NCBI GenBank assembly: GCA_964640325.1 | Contig: CAZXID010000001.1 | Location: 62,001-126,000 of the forward strand | From: DAOQAU01 sp964640325 | GTDB taxonomy: Bacteria; Cyanobacteriota; Vampirovibrionia; Gastranaerophilales; Gastranaerophilaceae | DNA: 64,000 nt | Reading direction: 5' to 3' | In this document: positions 16,009-24,530 of the stretch, piece by piece | Position numbering within the stretch: position 1 is the stretch's first letter | Layout: each line of letters begins with the position of its first letter | Notes under the pieces: generated by a model | What the model was told of the DNA's origin: nothing | The model's database searches: none | What the model saw: only the letters and a program-made list of their open reading frames with translations | Translations under genes and position numbers: made by a program

Positions 16009-16530
16009 TCATCCTCCTATATTACTTTTATACATTGATAAAATATCTGAACCGCCGACTTTGTAGATATTTTCGAGCACGTCTATTTCAAAGATTTCCT
16101 CTGCGTTAACTACAAGTTTTGCGTAAGTTGCAGACATTGAGGTTTCATACTCAGCATTGTCCCCCGGTTTAATTGTGCCGAGAGGAAATTCTTTGAATGT
16201 TCCTGAAATATATGCGACCGCCGGAACTTCTGAAATTCTGCCGGCACCGTTATATGTTTCTAAAGAAGCTCTTACCTGAATAGCCGTTGCAACAAAAGGA
16301 TTCGCACAAGTTCTGAGAACATCAGGATAAAGTGCATTCCATTTTATTTTGCATTCGAGTTTATCTATACCTGCAAAGAATTCGGCAGAGCCAACCATCC
16401 CGAGTGCTTTATGTTCAGCCATCTTATGCTTAACCTGCGGAAGTTGGATTTCTTCTGCTCGGCCCAAAAGATTGTTCCCGTTCATATAAATGTTTGCGTT
16501 TATAAGTTTGTTTATTTGAATTTTGCTCAT
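16009..16530 (-). CDS. Major tail tube protein (FII family)
   Basis: A 173-aa P2 FII-type tube protein, stacked as hexamer rings inside the sheath. Typical motifs: INANIYMNGNNLLGRAEEIQ, KHKALGMVGSAEFFAGIDKLE-type segment (about 36-58) and the C-terminal KLVVNAEEIFEIDVLENIYKV. Length equals P2 FII (172). It follows the sheath gene closely (9-base gap) in the leftward tail operon. Confidence 0.93.
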   Translation of the reverse strand: MSKIQINKLINANIYMNGNNLLGRAEEIQLPQVKHKMAEHKALGMVGSAEFFAGIDKLECKIKWNALYPDVLRTCANPFVATAIQVRASLETYNGAGRISEVPAVAYISGTFKEFPLGTIKPGDNAEYETSMSATYAKLVVNAEEIFEIDVLENIYKVGGSDILSMYKSNIGG

Positions 16531-16539
16531 ATTATCTCC

Positions 16540-17772
16540 TTAAGTGGTACCAAGCATTTTCAACAATTCGATATTGATAAAGCTTTCAAATGTAATTCTC
16601 TCAGCAGGTGTCGGAGGCATAAATTCAATATCAAAAACGAGATGCCCGTTTGCTATTTCTTCAGCAGAATTTTTCGCAGGATTATATGAACATTTGCCAT
16701 CAATTAAAGCCCCGCGACCGATTAGAGTTCTGATAAATCCGTTCACGCTTTCGCAAATTGAATCAATTAATCCGTTTGTGATTGGGTGGTCGATAAACTG
16801 AAGCATTGAGTACTCGACACTTTCATGAAGAATATCAGCGGTTCTTCTAACATTAATAAAATTAATAGGCAAAGTGGAGGTAGGATAAGCTGCCGAACGG
16901 TTGCCCCAAGTTCTTAAACCCGAACCATAGCTGTTGAATACAGTCACAATTCCTGCTTCGTTCAATGCGTTTACTTCGCTTGACGGGTCATTAATCATAG
17001 AAGTAAGCTGTTTTTCAATCCCTGTTATTCCAAGAATTTCAGTATTTGACGGCGACCACCAATAACCTTTTTCAATATCTTTAGCAGCAATTACACCTGC
17101 AAGTCTTTGAGAATATGGCTCTAAAATTTCACTGTTACTTGTTGAGTTATAAACTTTTAAGCGAGGATAGCAAAGAATAAGCCTTTGAGAAGCAAAATTT
17201 AAATTAATTGTCCCATCAGGGCCTCTACCTGTGATTGCGTTTTGAACAGTTGAACCTAATGGTGCATCAATAATCCCCATTGCTCTGATTTTTGTACAAA
17301 GAGTATTTATATCGGTAACGACGAGTTTGTTTTCACAAAAAACAGGTGCGATAATTGTTTTTGGATAAAACCCAAACAAAGAATAACAGTCTTCAAAGGC
17401 TTTTAAGCCGGTTCGCTTGCCGGTAATTGTATCAATTCTGCCATTAATATCTGTAAATAAAACATTTGAAACTAAAGTATGAATAGCGGGATCAAAAACG
17501 TTGATAACAATTACAACGCCGGCACCTTGGTCAAAGATTGCTTTTAGAGCACCTGGAATTGTATAACCGGATTTATCTTCGCCAAAATATTTTACCCCTT
17601 CGGCTTCGTTTAATATCAAAACAGGTTTATTTACTGTTTTATAATTAGCATCTACATCACCTATTGGTGCTGTTCCGATAAGTCCTATCACAGCGGTTTT
17701 AACTGTTTTTATAGTAACAGAGCCTTTTTGAACTTCGATTGTTTCAACTCCGTGTAAAAATGATGCAGGCAT
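16540..17772 (-). CDS. Contractile tail sheath protein (FI / gpL family)
   Basis: A 410-aa contractile sheath subunit. N-terminus MPASFLHGVETIEVQKGSVT matches P2-like FI proteins; VIGLIGTAPIGDVDANYKTV, the LICYPRLKVY segment, a GYWWSPSN motif (about 240) and the C-terminal FDIEFMPPTPAERITFESFI are diagnostic. Its presence shows a myovirus-type contractile tail. The start overlaps the stop of the upstream gene by one base. Confidence 0.95.
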   Translation of the reverse strand: MPASFLHGVETIEVQKGSVTIKTVKTAVIGLIGTAPIGDVDANYKTVNKPVLILNEAEGVKYFGEDKSGYTIPGALKAIFDQGAGVVIVINVFDPAIHTLVSNVLFTDINGRIDTITGKRTGLKAFEDCYSLFGFYPKTIIAPVFCENKLVVTDINTLCTKIRAMGIIDAPLGSTVQNAITGRGPDGTINLNFASQRLILCYPRLKVYNSTSNSEILEPYSQRLAGVIAAKDIEKGYWWSPSNTEILGITGIEKQLTSMINDPSSEVNALNEAGIVTVFNSYGSGLRTWGNRSAAYPTSTLPINFINVRRTADILHESVEYSMLQFIDHPITNGLIDSICESVNGFIRTLIGRGALIDGKCSYNPAKNSAEEIANGHLVFDIEFMPPTPAERITFESFINIELLKMLGTT

Positions 17773-18188
17773 TATTTATCCTCCGATTCTATGCTTGGTG
17801 TTGTTAATTCAAAATTGATTGCGTATTGCCAAATTCCGTTATTCTCAAACAGAAAATCCTCTTTAACGGGGTACATTTTTGAACATCCATCAATCTTAAA
17901 TCCTGTTAAAATTGACTTGATTTTCTCTAACAGTGTATAAGCTCCACTATTGGTTCTGAGATTTCTAGTGATAATAGTAAGTGCAAATTCCATTTTTTTG
18001 TTTTGTACAATGACATTTAATGATTGCAGATTTCCATAATTTCCGCCTTGATAGTGAATAAGAATTGCACTCTTTGGATGTGTAAAAACAAATTCTTGAG
18101 GTTTTTCAGGAAATGATTCAATAAGCAAATCTGGCAATTTGCTTTTTAGTTTATCGGTTATTTTATTTTCTATTGTTTCAATATTCAC
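17772..18188 (-). CDS. Mu gp37-like protein (DUF1834), head-tail connection
   Basis: A 138-aa protein with METIENKITDKLKSKLPDLLI-type N-terminus and a central beta region (SAILIHYQGGNYG, MEFALTIITRNLRTNSGAYTLLEKI). It corresponds in position and features to Mu gp37/gp38-type DUF1834 proteins, which are thought to be tail terminators. It overlaps the DUF1320 gene by 11 bases. Confidence 0.75.
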   Translation of the reverse strand: MNIETIENKITDKLKSKLPDLLIESFPEKPQEFVFTHPKSAILIHYQGGNYGNLQSLNVIVQNKKMEFALTIITRNLRTNSGAYTLLEKIKSILTGFKIDGCSKMYPVKEDFLFENNGIWQYAINFELTTPSIESEDK

Positions 18189-18615
18189 TCATAACCTCGT
18201 GATTAAATTGCCTGTTGATTGGAGTCTTATTAGAAAGATATTCTTTTGATTGAATTTGATTTGTACTTGTTTCAGTTTGGACTTCCAAAGTGATTATTCC
18301 TTTTTGGATTTTTTCTAGCGTTTTGATTGCCTCTTTGTATTGCTCTAGAATGGCTTCCGGCATGTCAGCTTGTAGCCTTCTGCTGTATAATCTATAAATA
18401 CTTAAATCAATTGCGATAATTCTTAGTAAAGGAAAATGGGTATTAAGCGGTAAATTATATCTACCTCTCAAATACCCATCGATTAGGGTTGAGGAGTACA
18501 AGATAGCTTCAAAGGTTATAGTTTCGTCAACTACATCCTGAGAATCGTCACTTGTAAGCTGGATTAGGGTTGGGGTTGTTATTTGTTTCTCAATGTCTTT
18601 TTGTGTGCAATACAT
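18178..18615 (-). CDS. Mu gp36-like protein (DUF1320), head completion
   Basis: A 145-aa DUF1320 protein. Characteristic features are MYCTQKDIEKQITTPTLIQL at the start and ILYSSTLIDGYLRGRYNLPL (about 55-75) followed by LLRIIAIDLSIYRLYSRR, as in Mu gp36. The role is thought to be the neck adaptor between portal and tail. Translation is coupled to the next gene by an 11-base overlap. Confidence 0.88.
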   Translation of the reverse strand: MYCTQKDIEKQITTPTLIQLTSDDSQDVVDETITFEAILYSSTLIDGYLRGRYNLPLNTHFPLLRIIAIDLSIYRLYSRRLQADMPEAILEQYKEAIKTLEKIQKGIITLEVQTETSTNQIQSKEYLSNKTPINRQFNHEVMSEY

Positions 18616-18616
18616 T

Positions 18617-18952
18617 TTATAGCCTTACTATTCTTATAATCTCACCTTTTTTAGTTGCGGCATCAATTGAGTATCCGTTTGTTTTTTCGCCACAGGTTGC
18701 TTTTATTGCTCTACCTGAAGAATCACTGGCAATTTTTATTCCTGCATCCAAGGGAATTGCGGCTTCAACTAAAAAAATTCCGATTATACCAATTGGTGCG
18801 TATTGTCCTTCTTCTGTTTCCGTATCACTTACTCCTATTGCTCTTATGCCATGATTGCAAACGCTACCGTCAAAACCCACGAATCTATATTTAGGAATAA
18901 ATGTTTTTGCCTTAATTGATTCAATCAAAAGTGGCTTACAGAGCTTGGTCAT
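18617..18952 (-). CDS. DUF2190-type capsid decoration protein, second copy
   Basis: A 111-aa protein starting at the ATG at 18952 with GGAGAG upstream; the longer frame to 19108 reads antisense-like sequence over its neighbour and is rejected. It aligns end to end with the next gene (LCKPLLIESIKAKT versus LYKPILIDSIKAQT; QYAPIGIIG versus QYAPIAVLG; both end in GEIIRIVR), so it is a tandem duplicate. The small beta-rich fold and location between capsid and DUF1320 suggest capsid decoration or stabilisation (inference). Confidence 0.75.
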   Translation of the reverse strand: MTKLCKPLLIESIKAKTFIPKYRFVGFDGSVCNHGIRAIGVSDTETEEGQYAPIGIIGIFLVEAAIPLDAGIKIASDSSGRAIKATCGEKTNGYSIDAATKKGEIIRIVRL

Positions 18953-18971
18953 CTGAAATCTCTCCTGTATT

Positions 18972-19313
18972 TTAGATGCCCCTGACGATTCGAATAATTT
19001 CTCCCGTTGCAGAAGCGGCATCAAGTGCATATCCGTTGATTGCTTCTGTACTCGTAATTGTAACGGCACGACCATTTGCATCACCGGTGATTTTACTTTT
19101 AGCTGCAATTACACCGCCTGATTCAATGAGTAACACGCCTAAGACTGCAATTGGTGCATATTGTCCTGCATCAACATCGACATCGCACACACCGTATGCT
19201 TTAGCACCGGCAGGGCAAATATTTCCGTCAAAATCAACAAATTTTTGTTTTGTCAGATTAGTTTGTGCTTTTATAGAATCAATTAGAATCGGTTTGTATA
19301 ATTTCTGTGCCAT
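18972..19313 (-). CDS. DUF2190-type capsid decoration protein, first copy
   Basis: A 113-aa paralogue of the previous gene, start at 19313 overlapping the upstream gene by 35 bases. The glycine- and alanine-rich beta pattern (IAVLGVLLIESGGVIAAKSK, INGYALDAASATGEIIRIV) resembles DUF2190 proteins located next to major capsid genes. Two diverged copies may give mixed trimers on the capsid; not known. Confidence 0.75.
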   Translation of the reverse strand: MAQKLYKPILIDSIKAQTNLTKQKFVDFDGNICPAGAKAYGVCDVDVDAGQYAPIAVLGVLLIESGGVIAAKSKITGDANGRAVTITSTEAINGYALDAASATGEIIRIVRGI

Positions 19314-19605
19314 TTATGCCCTCCTGTTCAGTTTCATTTGAGTTACTACTTGATGTAGGTTCAGTATTTGTTTCTTCTTCTGTAGTAGTATTTGAAGAAT
19401 TATTTTTAGCAGCTTTTTTGCCTGATTTTGTTGTTTTTGGTGCAGGGTCTGTTTCAGAAGATGGGACAAAATCTTCTTCAATTGGAGTAATATACTCCGC
19501 AAGTTTGGCGATTTGCTCATCATCTGTAAGCTTAATAGTAGAACCGACTCCGTAAGTGGTTTGGTTATGAAGTATTGTTGTATTTTTGACTGTAAATTTA
19601 GCCAT
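19279..19605 (-). CDS. Mu gp35-like protein with disordered tail
   Basis: A 108-aa protein. The first ~45 residues (MAKFTVKNTTILHNQTTYGV, then LTDDEQIAKLAEY) match the small N-domain of Mu gp35-type proteins found after the major capsid gene. The remaining 60 residues are low-complexity (S, T, N, E, K), with a KKAAKN stretch, and are probably disordered. The C-terminus overlaps the next gene. Confidence 0.7.
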   Translation of the reverse strand: MAKFTVKNTTILHNQTTYGVGSTIKLTDDEQIAKLAEYITPIEEDFVPSSETDPAPKTTKSGKKAAKNNSSNTTTEEETNTEPTSSSNSNETEQEGINGTEIIQTDSN

Positions 19606-19615
19606 AATTTCTCCT

Positions 19616-20527
19616 TTATGAATTTTTAATTAAATACCCGGCATCAGGTCCTACAAGGAAAGGAGTGTAGATGTCTGTTGCACGGATGTATTTAACTTTG
19701 TTACCTTCTTTTGTATATTCATCTATTTTTAATGAATCTTTCTTTTTTACTGTGTAAGCAAAAGAAGGGTCATACTCTGTTCTTGAAGCCAAGTTTGGAA
19801 CATATGCCAAGACAATATTATTGCCCCAAACTTTAACAAAGTTTCCTGCTTCGTTAACAAACACAGATTTACCGACATAAATATTTTGTATGTCAAAAAT
19901 TTGTTTCATTAATTCAAGGGTAATTATTTTTGTGTCACTTGAACCAACAAGTTCTCTCAATTTTTGATGTCTTTTTAAATCTTTAAATGCTTCATAGCCC
20001 ATAACCATAGTGTTTGGCTCTTGTGCAATTTTTCCGGCAATTGCATTCTTTGCATCATCTATGACACCTTCAGGGTCTGAATTTGAGTTTGAAAATAAAC
20101 TTGTTCCCGAGAGGATAATTTTATTTGTAGATGCAAAATTATCTGTATTTTGAACAAGGTCTGCACACTGTTTTTCGTGTTTTAATTTCAAACCTTCAGT
20201 TACAACATTTGTAGCGTGAAGCTGAAGTTTGACAATTTTAGATTCCTCTTGTTCCCTGTAATCTAGAGGATAAGCAAGATCGTGTTCAGTTAAAGTTGTT
20301 GTCTTTTTATTAAAACCTTTTGGCGAAATTACGTTAGAATTGGCACGAATACTTCTTTCTGTATCATAGACCTGAAAGGCTTCTTTGTTGAATTCAAAAA
20401 TATCAACCTTTTCAAGCTCTGAATCGATAACTGGGAATAAATTTTCAGCGATAAAAGCTGAGTTTGAATATCCTCTCGCTACTTTGGATAGATATGCGTT
20501 AACACGTAATTCTTCTAAACGTCCCAT
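19616..20527 (-). CDS. Major capsid protein (Mu gpT-like)
   Basis: A 303-aa capsid subunit, expected HK97 fold. Start sequence MGRLEELRVNAYLSKVARGY, a central IDDAKNAIAGKIAQEPNTMVMGYEAF segment (about 155-180) and C-terminal YIRATDIYTPFLVGPDAGYL match capsid proteins of Mu-like phages. CAGGAGG lies 6 bases before the ATG. It directly follows a structured 123-base spacer after the protease/scaffold gene, as expected for a highly expressed product. Confidence 0.88.
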   Translation of the reverse strand: MGRLEELRVNAYLSKVARGYSNSAFIAENLFPVIDSELEKVDIFEFNKEAFQVYDTERSIRANSNVISPKGFNKKTTTLTEHDLAYPLDYREQEESKIVKLQLHATNVVTEGLKLKHEKQCADLVQNTDNFASTNKIILSGTSLFSNSNSDPEGVIDDAKNAIAGKIAQEPNTMVMGYEAFKDLKRHQKLRELVGSSDTKIITLELMKQIFDIQNIYVGKSVFVNEAGNFVKVWGNNIVLAYVPNLASRTEYDPSFAYTVKKKDSLKIDEYTKEGNKVKYIRATDIYTPFLVGPDAGYLIKNS

Positions 20528-20540
20528 TTGTCCTCCTGTT

Positions 20541-20630
20541 GAGTTTTCTCACTCCGTTCTAAAACTCTTACGTCGGCGAAGAACGGTTTCGCCTTACAAA
20601 GCCTTTGACTTTTCAAAGCCTTTTCAGGCT
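20541..20630 (-). promoter_or_regulatory. Three-hairpin leader of the major capsid gene
   Basis: In transcription order: AGCCT/AGGCT with a 4-base GAAA loop (20630-20617), GGCGAA/TTCGCC (20593-20575) and GAGTTTT/AAAACTC (20567-20541) with a 13-base loop. The ribosome binding site follows 6 bases later. It may stabilise the capsid message after processing or tune translation. No known RNA class recognised. Confidence 0.6.
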
Positions 20631-20650
20631 TCACACACTGCTCACGCATT

Positions 20651-21652
20651 TTAAACTCCTTTATTTAGCTTTAGCAGAGCATCTTTGAAGTCGATGTTTT
20701 CTTTTTCAGCAAGTGCAGTAGCTTCGTTAAAAATTTCGAGGCTTTCTTCACTTGCATCTGAGAAGTCATCGTGCTCTGCTTTTGGGGTAGTGGTAGCTTT
20801 TTTCTTTGTAGCAACTTCTTCAAATTCAATCTGTTTTGGAAGTGATGCCACAAAAGTTTTAAAATCTTCAACAGCATTATATGTGGAGTCAAATTTTTTG
20901 ACATTATCTAATTCTTTGAATATTTTTAAAACAACATCTTTGTTGGCAGGGATAAGAATTCCTTTCTCTAAATGTTTTTCAATAAAATTATCAAATTCAT
21001 TGTCCCTGATTTTATTTTTTAAATAATCGAGTTCTTTTTGAATTCCATCTTTGTCGGAAGCCTTTTCTTTAAAAGAGTCAAGCTCATTTGTAAGGGTTTC
21101 AATTTTTGTTTTTAGCGTTTTAATAGTTTCGCTTGAGGTTTCTTTATCCTTGAATGTATTAATTTTTTCCTCAAGGTCATTAACCTGATTTTTCAAGTCC
21201 TGAATTTCTTTTTCTTCATCCTTTTTATCAGGGTTATCCTCTTTTGGCGGCTCGACTTCAAAGGTATAAACATCGCTTTCGCCTTCTTTAAACTGAACGG
21301 CTTCCATTCCTTTGACTTGCGGAATACTAGCACCTAAAAATGATACAGCTTTTAAGTAAGGTTTTTTACCTTCAAGCTCTCTGTAAATTTCTACAGAGAT
21401 TTTTTTGTACTTGCCGTCATTAACAAAGGATTTTAAATCTTCGGTCACCTCTTTAAATGTAGCTTTTAAAACTCCCTTATTAGCTTTTAAACTTTCAACC
21501 CAGCCGAATGCAGGACCTGATTGTTCATGGTCTAAAGTAATCGGAGCTTCACAAAAACTCGGGTCATAATTTTTTGCAATTTCTTCTATTTGTTCTTTAG
21601 TGAATTTTCCTTGCGGATATATTCCTGCTTTAAAGATTTCAAAAAATTTCAT
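20651..21652 (-). CDS. Prohead protease/scaffold (Mu gpI-like)
   Basis: A 333-aa Mu I-type protein. The N-terminal protease-like part (residues 1-125) has FEIFKAGIYPQGKFTKEQIE, APITLDHEQSGPAFGWVESL (candidate catalytic histidine in DHE) and YLKAVSFLGASIPQVKGM. A long coiled coil (about 140-230) and a C-terminal scaffold domain follow. Cleavage would free the scaffold before DNA packaging. It is the second gene of the leftward block; the capsid gene follows, as in Mu. Confidence 0.88.
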   Translation of the reverse strand: MKFFEIFKAGIYPQGKFTKEQIEEIAKNYDPSFCEAPITLDHEQSGPAFGWVESLKANKGVLKATFKEVTEDLKSFVNDGKYKKISVEIYRELEGKKPYLKAVSFLGASIPQVKGMEAVQFKEGESDVYTFEVEPPKEDNPDKKDEEKEIQDLKNQVNDLEEKINTFKDKETSSETIKTLKTKIETLTNELDSFKEKASDKDGIQKELDYLKNKIRDNEFDNFIEKHLEKGILIPANKDVVLKIFKELDNVKKFDSTYNAVEDFKTFVASLPKQIEFEEVATKKKATTTPKAEHDDFSDASEESLEIFNEATALAEKENIDFKDALLKLNKGV

Positions 21653-21711
21653 TTTATACCTTTCTCAAAATGTGGCGAAGCACAAGGCGAGTAATTCTCC
21701 TCGTGCTTCTT

Positions 21712-21900
21712 TTATGCCTCTAAACCTTCTTTGGTAATTAATCTCAAGCCGGTATTAACAACCGATAAAACAATTGCTTGAATGCTTGGGTCAACTACAA
21801 AACCGGTTTGAGTTTGCACCCCGATTGCTATTGCTGCAATTACGTTTACCCAAAATGTTTTTGATTGGTAAAATTTCTTTGTAGAGCTTGAACCTGACAT
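21712..21900 (-). CDS. Holin-like small membrane protein
   Basis: A 62-aa protein, KKFYQSKTFWVNVIAAIAIG then hydrophobic to residue 35, with a second hydrophobic stretch SIQAIVLSVVNTGLRLI. The short charged N-terminus plus two membrane segments and the KTFWxN motif resemble small phage holins that release the endolysin. It is the first gene of the leftward block, with TGAGG upstream of the ATG. Function inferred from shape. Confidence 0.6.
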   Translation of the reverse strand: MSGSSSTKKFYQSKTFWVNVIAAIAIGVQTQTGFVVDPSIQAIVLSVVNTGLRLITKEGLEA

Positions 21901-21970
21901 ATGATTACCTCATTTATTTTTTACTGCGTTCAAAAATTTATTACTCTGTGAGTATAAGCTCATATCAATT

Positions 21971-22075
21971 TCAATTTCAAAGCAACCGTACCGATAACGA
22001 CACCGATAATCAGACCAATAACGAAACCAATAATGGGAGCAGTTTTTGTTATTGGTGTCGTTGCTTTGAAATTGA
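21971..22075. repeat. Long imperfect inverted repeat in the divergent gap
   Basis: TCAATTTCAAAGCAAC (21971-21986) and its exact complement GTTGCTTTGAAATTGA (22060-22075) flank 73 bases. Inside, ACCGATAAC and GTTATTGGT can extend the stem after a 3-base mismatch. The loop has repeats of an ACCGATAA-like unit. It separates the leftward capsid/tail block from the rightward packaging block. It could be a bidirectional terminator or a recombination scar. An 87-codon minus-strand frame across it has no plausible start and is not called. Confidence 0.65.
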
Positions 22076-22149
22076 ATAAAAAAACTTGTATGTTTAAAAG
22101 AAAAATGAAGCAGTAATTCTGCTCTTTTCTTTTTGCCAAGAGGTAAATT

Positions 22150-22407
22150 ATGGATATATTAGTAGTTACAAAATTGTTTGAAAGTATCGGATTCCCTGCG
22201 GTTATCTTTGTAATTTGGTACATCTATCATCAAGCACAAGTTAAAACTTTTGAAAACTTGATGAATCAAAACTTCATCATCTTAAAAGATTTGCTTGAAA
22301 CAAACCAATATCATGCAGCAATTTTATCCAGGATCGAAAACAAAATCGATACTAACTTTTGGTGTCCGATTTTGAAGAAAGAGGTAAGTAAAATAAATGA
22401 ATATTGA
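22150..22407 (+). CDS. BhlA/UviB-like holin-type membrane protein
   Basis: An 85-aa protein with one N-terminal membrane segment (ESIGFPAVIFVIWYIYHQAQ, about residues 10-30) followed by an amphipathic charged helix ending in KKEVSKINEY. This is the layout of BhlA/UviB holin-like proteins. CAAGAGG lies 7 bases before the ATG. It is the first gene of the rightward packaging/head block, giving the prophage holin candidates on both strands. Confidence 0.65.
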   Translation: MDILVVTKLFESIGFPAVIFVIWYIYHQAQVKTFENLMNQNFIILKDLLETNQYHAAILSRIENKIDTNFWCPILKKEVSKINEY

Positions 22408-22642
22408 AAAAATGCAATTCCAAGGACAGTTGGCGGACTTAAAAAAGAAGTTTAAAAACCTTGATACGGAAGCTTCGGGACTTCTAATTTTAATCCGCTC
22501 ACTTTTAAATCCTTATGAAGAGGATTTAACAATGTTGGATACTGAAAAGGCTTTAATATCCTTAGACAGGTTTAACAAAATTGTCCAAGAACTGAAAGCC
22601 CTAAAACAAAAAATAGAAAAAATGGAGAGCGACATTGACTAA
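22397..22642 (+). CDS. Mu gp25/26-like coiled-coil protein
   Basis: An 81-aa helical protein (MNIEKMQFQGQLADLKKKFK at the start, ELKALKQKIEKMESDID at the end) with heptads throughout. In Mu a small protein of this kind precedes the DUF1804 small terminase. It overlaps both neighbours (11 and 8 bases), so the three are translated together. Function unknown. Confidence 0.6.
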   Translation: MNIEKMQFQGQLADLKKKFKNLDTEASGLLILIRSLLNPYEEDLTMLDTEKALISLDRFNKIVQELKALKQKIEKMESDID

Positions 22643-23069
22643 AAAATATGAACTTGTTGCCGATGCCGAGAGATTCTATGTTGTTGAAGAAATGACTATT
22701 GAAGAAATAGCGACAAAATTAAAAGTTAATGAAAAAACAATCCGTTTTTGGAAAAGCGAAGGGAATTGGGAAACAAAGAAATCTCAATATATAAAAGCAC
22801 AGCAAATGTTCCATGAAGATTTGTATAATTTCGCTCGCAAATTAATGGCTACAATCGAAGATTCCTTTGAAAAAGGCGAAAAAGTTGACCCCGGAAGAAT
22901 GTTCACTTTTATGAGAATGCTTCCAATGATAACCAAAATCAAAGAATATGAAGATATTGTCGCAAAATGCAAAGTCAAAACAAAAGCCGAAGCTAAAAAA
23001 GGCTTAAGTAAATTCATCATTAATCAGATAGAATCCGAAATCTTAGGAATAAACCCAAATGAACCTTAA
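22635..23069 (+). CDS. Small terminase-like protein (DUF1804, Mu gp27)
   Basis: A 144-aa protein with an N-terminal helix-turn-helix (MTIEEIATKLKVNEKTIRFW, about 16-36) and a helical oligomerisation region (MFHEDLYNFARKLMATIEDS). This is the DUF1804 pattern of Mu-like phages, equivalent to the small terminase that recognises the packaging site. It overlaps the large terminase by 11 bases. Confidence 0.82.
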   Translation: MTKKYELVADAERFYVVEEMTIEEIATKLKVNEKTIRFWKSEGNWETKKSQYIKAQQMFHEDLYNFARKLMATIEDSFEKGEKVDPGRMFTFMRMLPMITKIKEYEDIVAKCKVKTKAEAKKGLSKFIINQIESEILGINPNEP

Positions 23070-24402
23070 CAAATATTTTTTACCCTACCAACAGCGATGG
23101 CTAAATGATAACTCCCCTGTGAAAATTTGGGAGAAATCGAGACGTATTGGTGCTACATACGTTCAAAGCTATGAAGATGTAAGGGACTGCATAAATAAAG
23201 CAGTCCCGGCTGTTTGGTTTTCATCAGCAGATGAAAGTGCGGCAAAAGAATACATTACTTATTGTGAATTATGGGTGAAACTTTTCCAAGCTGCTGCAAC
23301 ATCTTTGGGCGAAGTTGTAATCGATTCAGAAAAAGATGTAAAAGCACTTGTTATAGAATTTGCAAATGGGACTAAAATTCACGCTTTGAGTTCTAATCCA
23401 AAAGGCTTCAGAAGCAAAGGCGGAAAAGTTGTTTTGGATGAATTTGCTCACCACAACAATCCGCTTGAGTTATGGAAAGCGGCAAAGCCCTGTGTAACTT
23501 GGGGTTTTCCATTGAGGATTTTATCAACACACAATGGGCAAAGTTGTTTATATTTTAAATTTATAGAGCAAATCAAAAAAGGAAAATTAAAGTGGAGCCA
23601 CCATTTAACCCCACTTCAATTAGCGGTTGAAGAAGGCTTGGTGGATAAGATTTATAAGCGTGAAGCAACACAAGAAGAAAAACAGCAATGGCTTGATGAA
23701 CAGAGAGAAAACTGTTTTGATGAATATACTTGGTTGCAAGAATATTGTTGTGTTGCAATTGATGAGGCTTGTGCATTTCTTCCTTATGATTTAATCGCAA
23801 CTTGTGAATATGAAAAGATTTTAAAAACTCTTGATGAAATAGTAGGTGAATTGTATGTCGGAATGGATATAGGTCGAAAAAAAGATTTAACCTGCATTTG
23901 GATTCTAGAGTCATTTGAAAAAACAAAATACACAAGAAAAGTTGAAATATTAGAAAAAACTCCTTTCCATATACAAGAAGAAATTTTATCAAGCATATTG
24001 AAACATCAAAAATTGAGAAGATGCTGTATTGATTCAACTGGTCTTGGAATGCAACTTGCAGAAACCGCTCAAAGAAAATTCGGACAATATAGAGTCGAAG
24101 CAATTACTTTCACAAACAAAGTCAAAGAAGAATTAGCCTACAATCTCAGAATTAATTTTGAAGATAAAACAGTATTTATCCCAAAAGAACACGAAATAAG
24201 AGAAGACTTGCACTCCGTAAGGCGAATAACAACCAGTGCAGGAAACATCCGCTTTGATGCTGATAGTTCTGAAGTAAACGGACACGCTGATAGGTTTTGG
24301 GCACTAGCCTTGGCATTATATGCTTACAGCTCCAATCCGGGACCAATAAATATTGAAACAAGAAAAAGGAGAGAATCAATCGGACTTGTTCAAAATTTTT
24401 AA
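23059..24402 (+). CDS. Large terminase subunit (Mu gp28-like)
   Basis: A 447-aa packaging ATPase/nuclease. Adenine/Walker A region KSRRIGATYV (about residues 26-35), Walker B KVVLDEFAHH (about 128-137), and a coupling S/T motif after it (LRILSTHNG). The nuclease domain has YVGMDIGRKKDLT (about 268), CIDSTGLGMQ (about 324) and NGHADRFWALALAL (about 413). It packages phage DNA through the portal. All catalytic positions appear intact. Confidence 0.93.
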   Translation: MNLNKYFLPYQQRWLNDNSPVKIWEKSRRIGATYVQSYEDVRDCINKAVPAVWFSSADESAAKEYITYCELWVKLFQAAATSLGEVVIDSEKDVKALVIEFANGTKIHALSSNPKGFRSKGGKVVLDEFAHHNNPLELWKAAKPCVTWGFPLRILSTHNGQSCLYFKFIEQIKKGKLKWSHHLTPLQLAVEEGLVDKIYKREATQEEKQQWLDEQRENCFDEYTWLQEYCCVAIDEACAFLPYDLIATCEYEKILKTLDEIVGELYVGMDIGRKKDLTCIWILESFEKTKYTRKVEILEKTPFHIQEEILSSILKHQKLRRCCIDSTGLGMQLAETAQRKFGQYRVEAITFTNKVKEELAYNLRINFEDKTVFIPKEHEIREDLHSVRRITTSAGNIRFDADSSEVNGHADRFWALALALYAYSSNPGPINIETRKRRESIGLVQNF

Positions 24403-24530
24403 AAGGCGTTTTAAGGTTCGTTTTTAAAAAAATATACGCTTATATACCTAAATACACATGAAAATCGTTTTTAAAAAGAGTTAAAAAGGTTTCAAGATAG
24501 ATTTTACCCCACCCCAAGAAAGAAATTTAT

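Noticed and set aside
19307..19555. Serine- and valine-rich plus-strand frame opposite the gp35-like gene
   Set aside because: It is the complement of the low-complexity tail of the minus-strand gene.
21960..22223. 87-codon minus-strand frame with a glycine-zipper C-terminus
   Set aside because: It has no good start or ribosome binding site, overlaps the holin-like gene on the other strand, and its composition comes from the inverted repeat.
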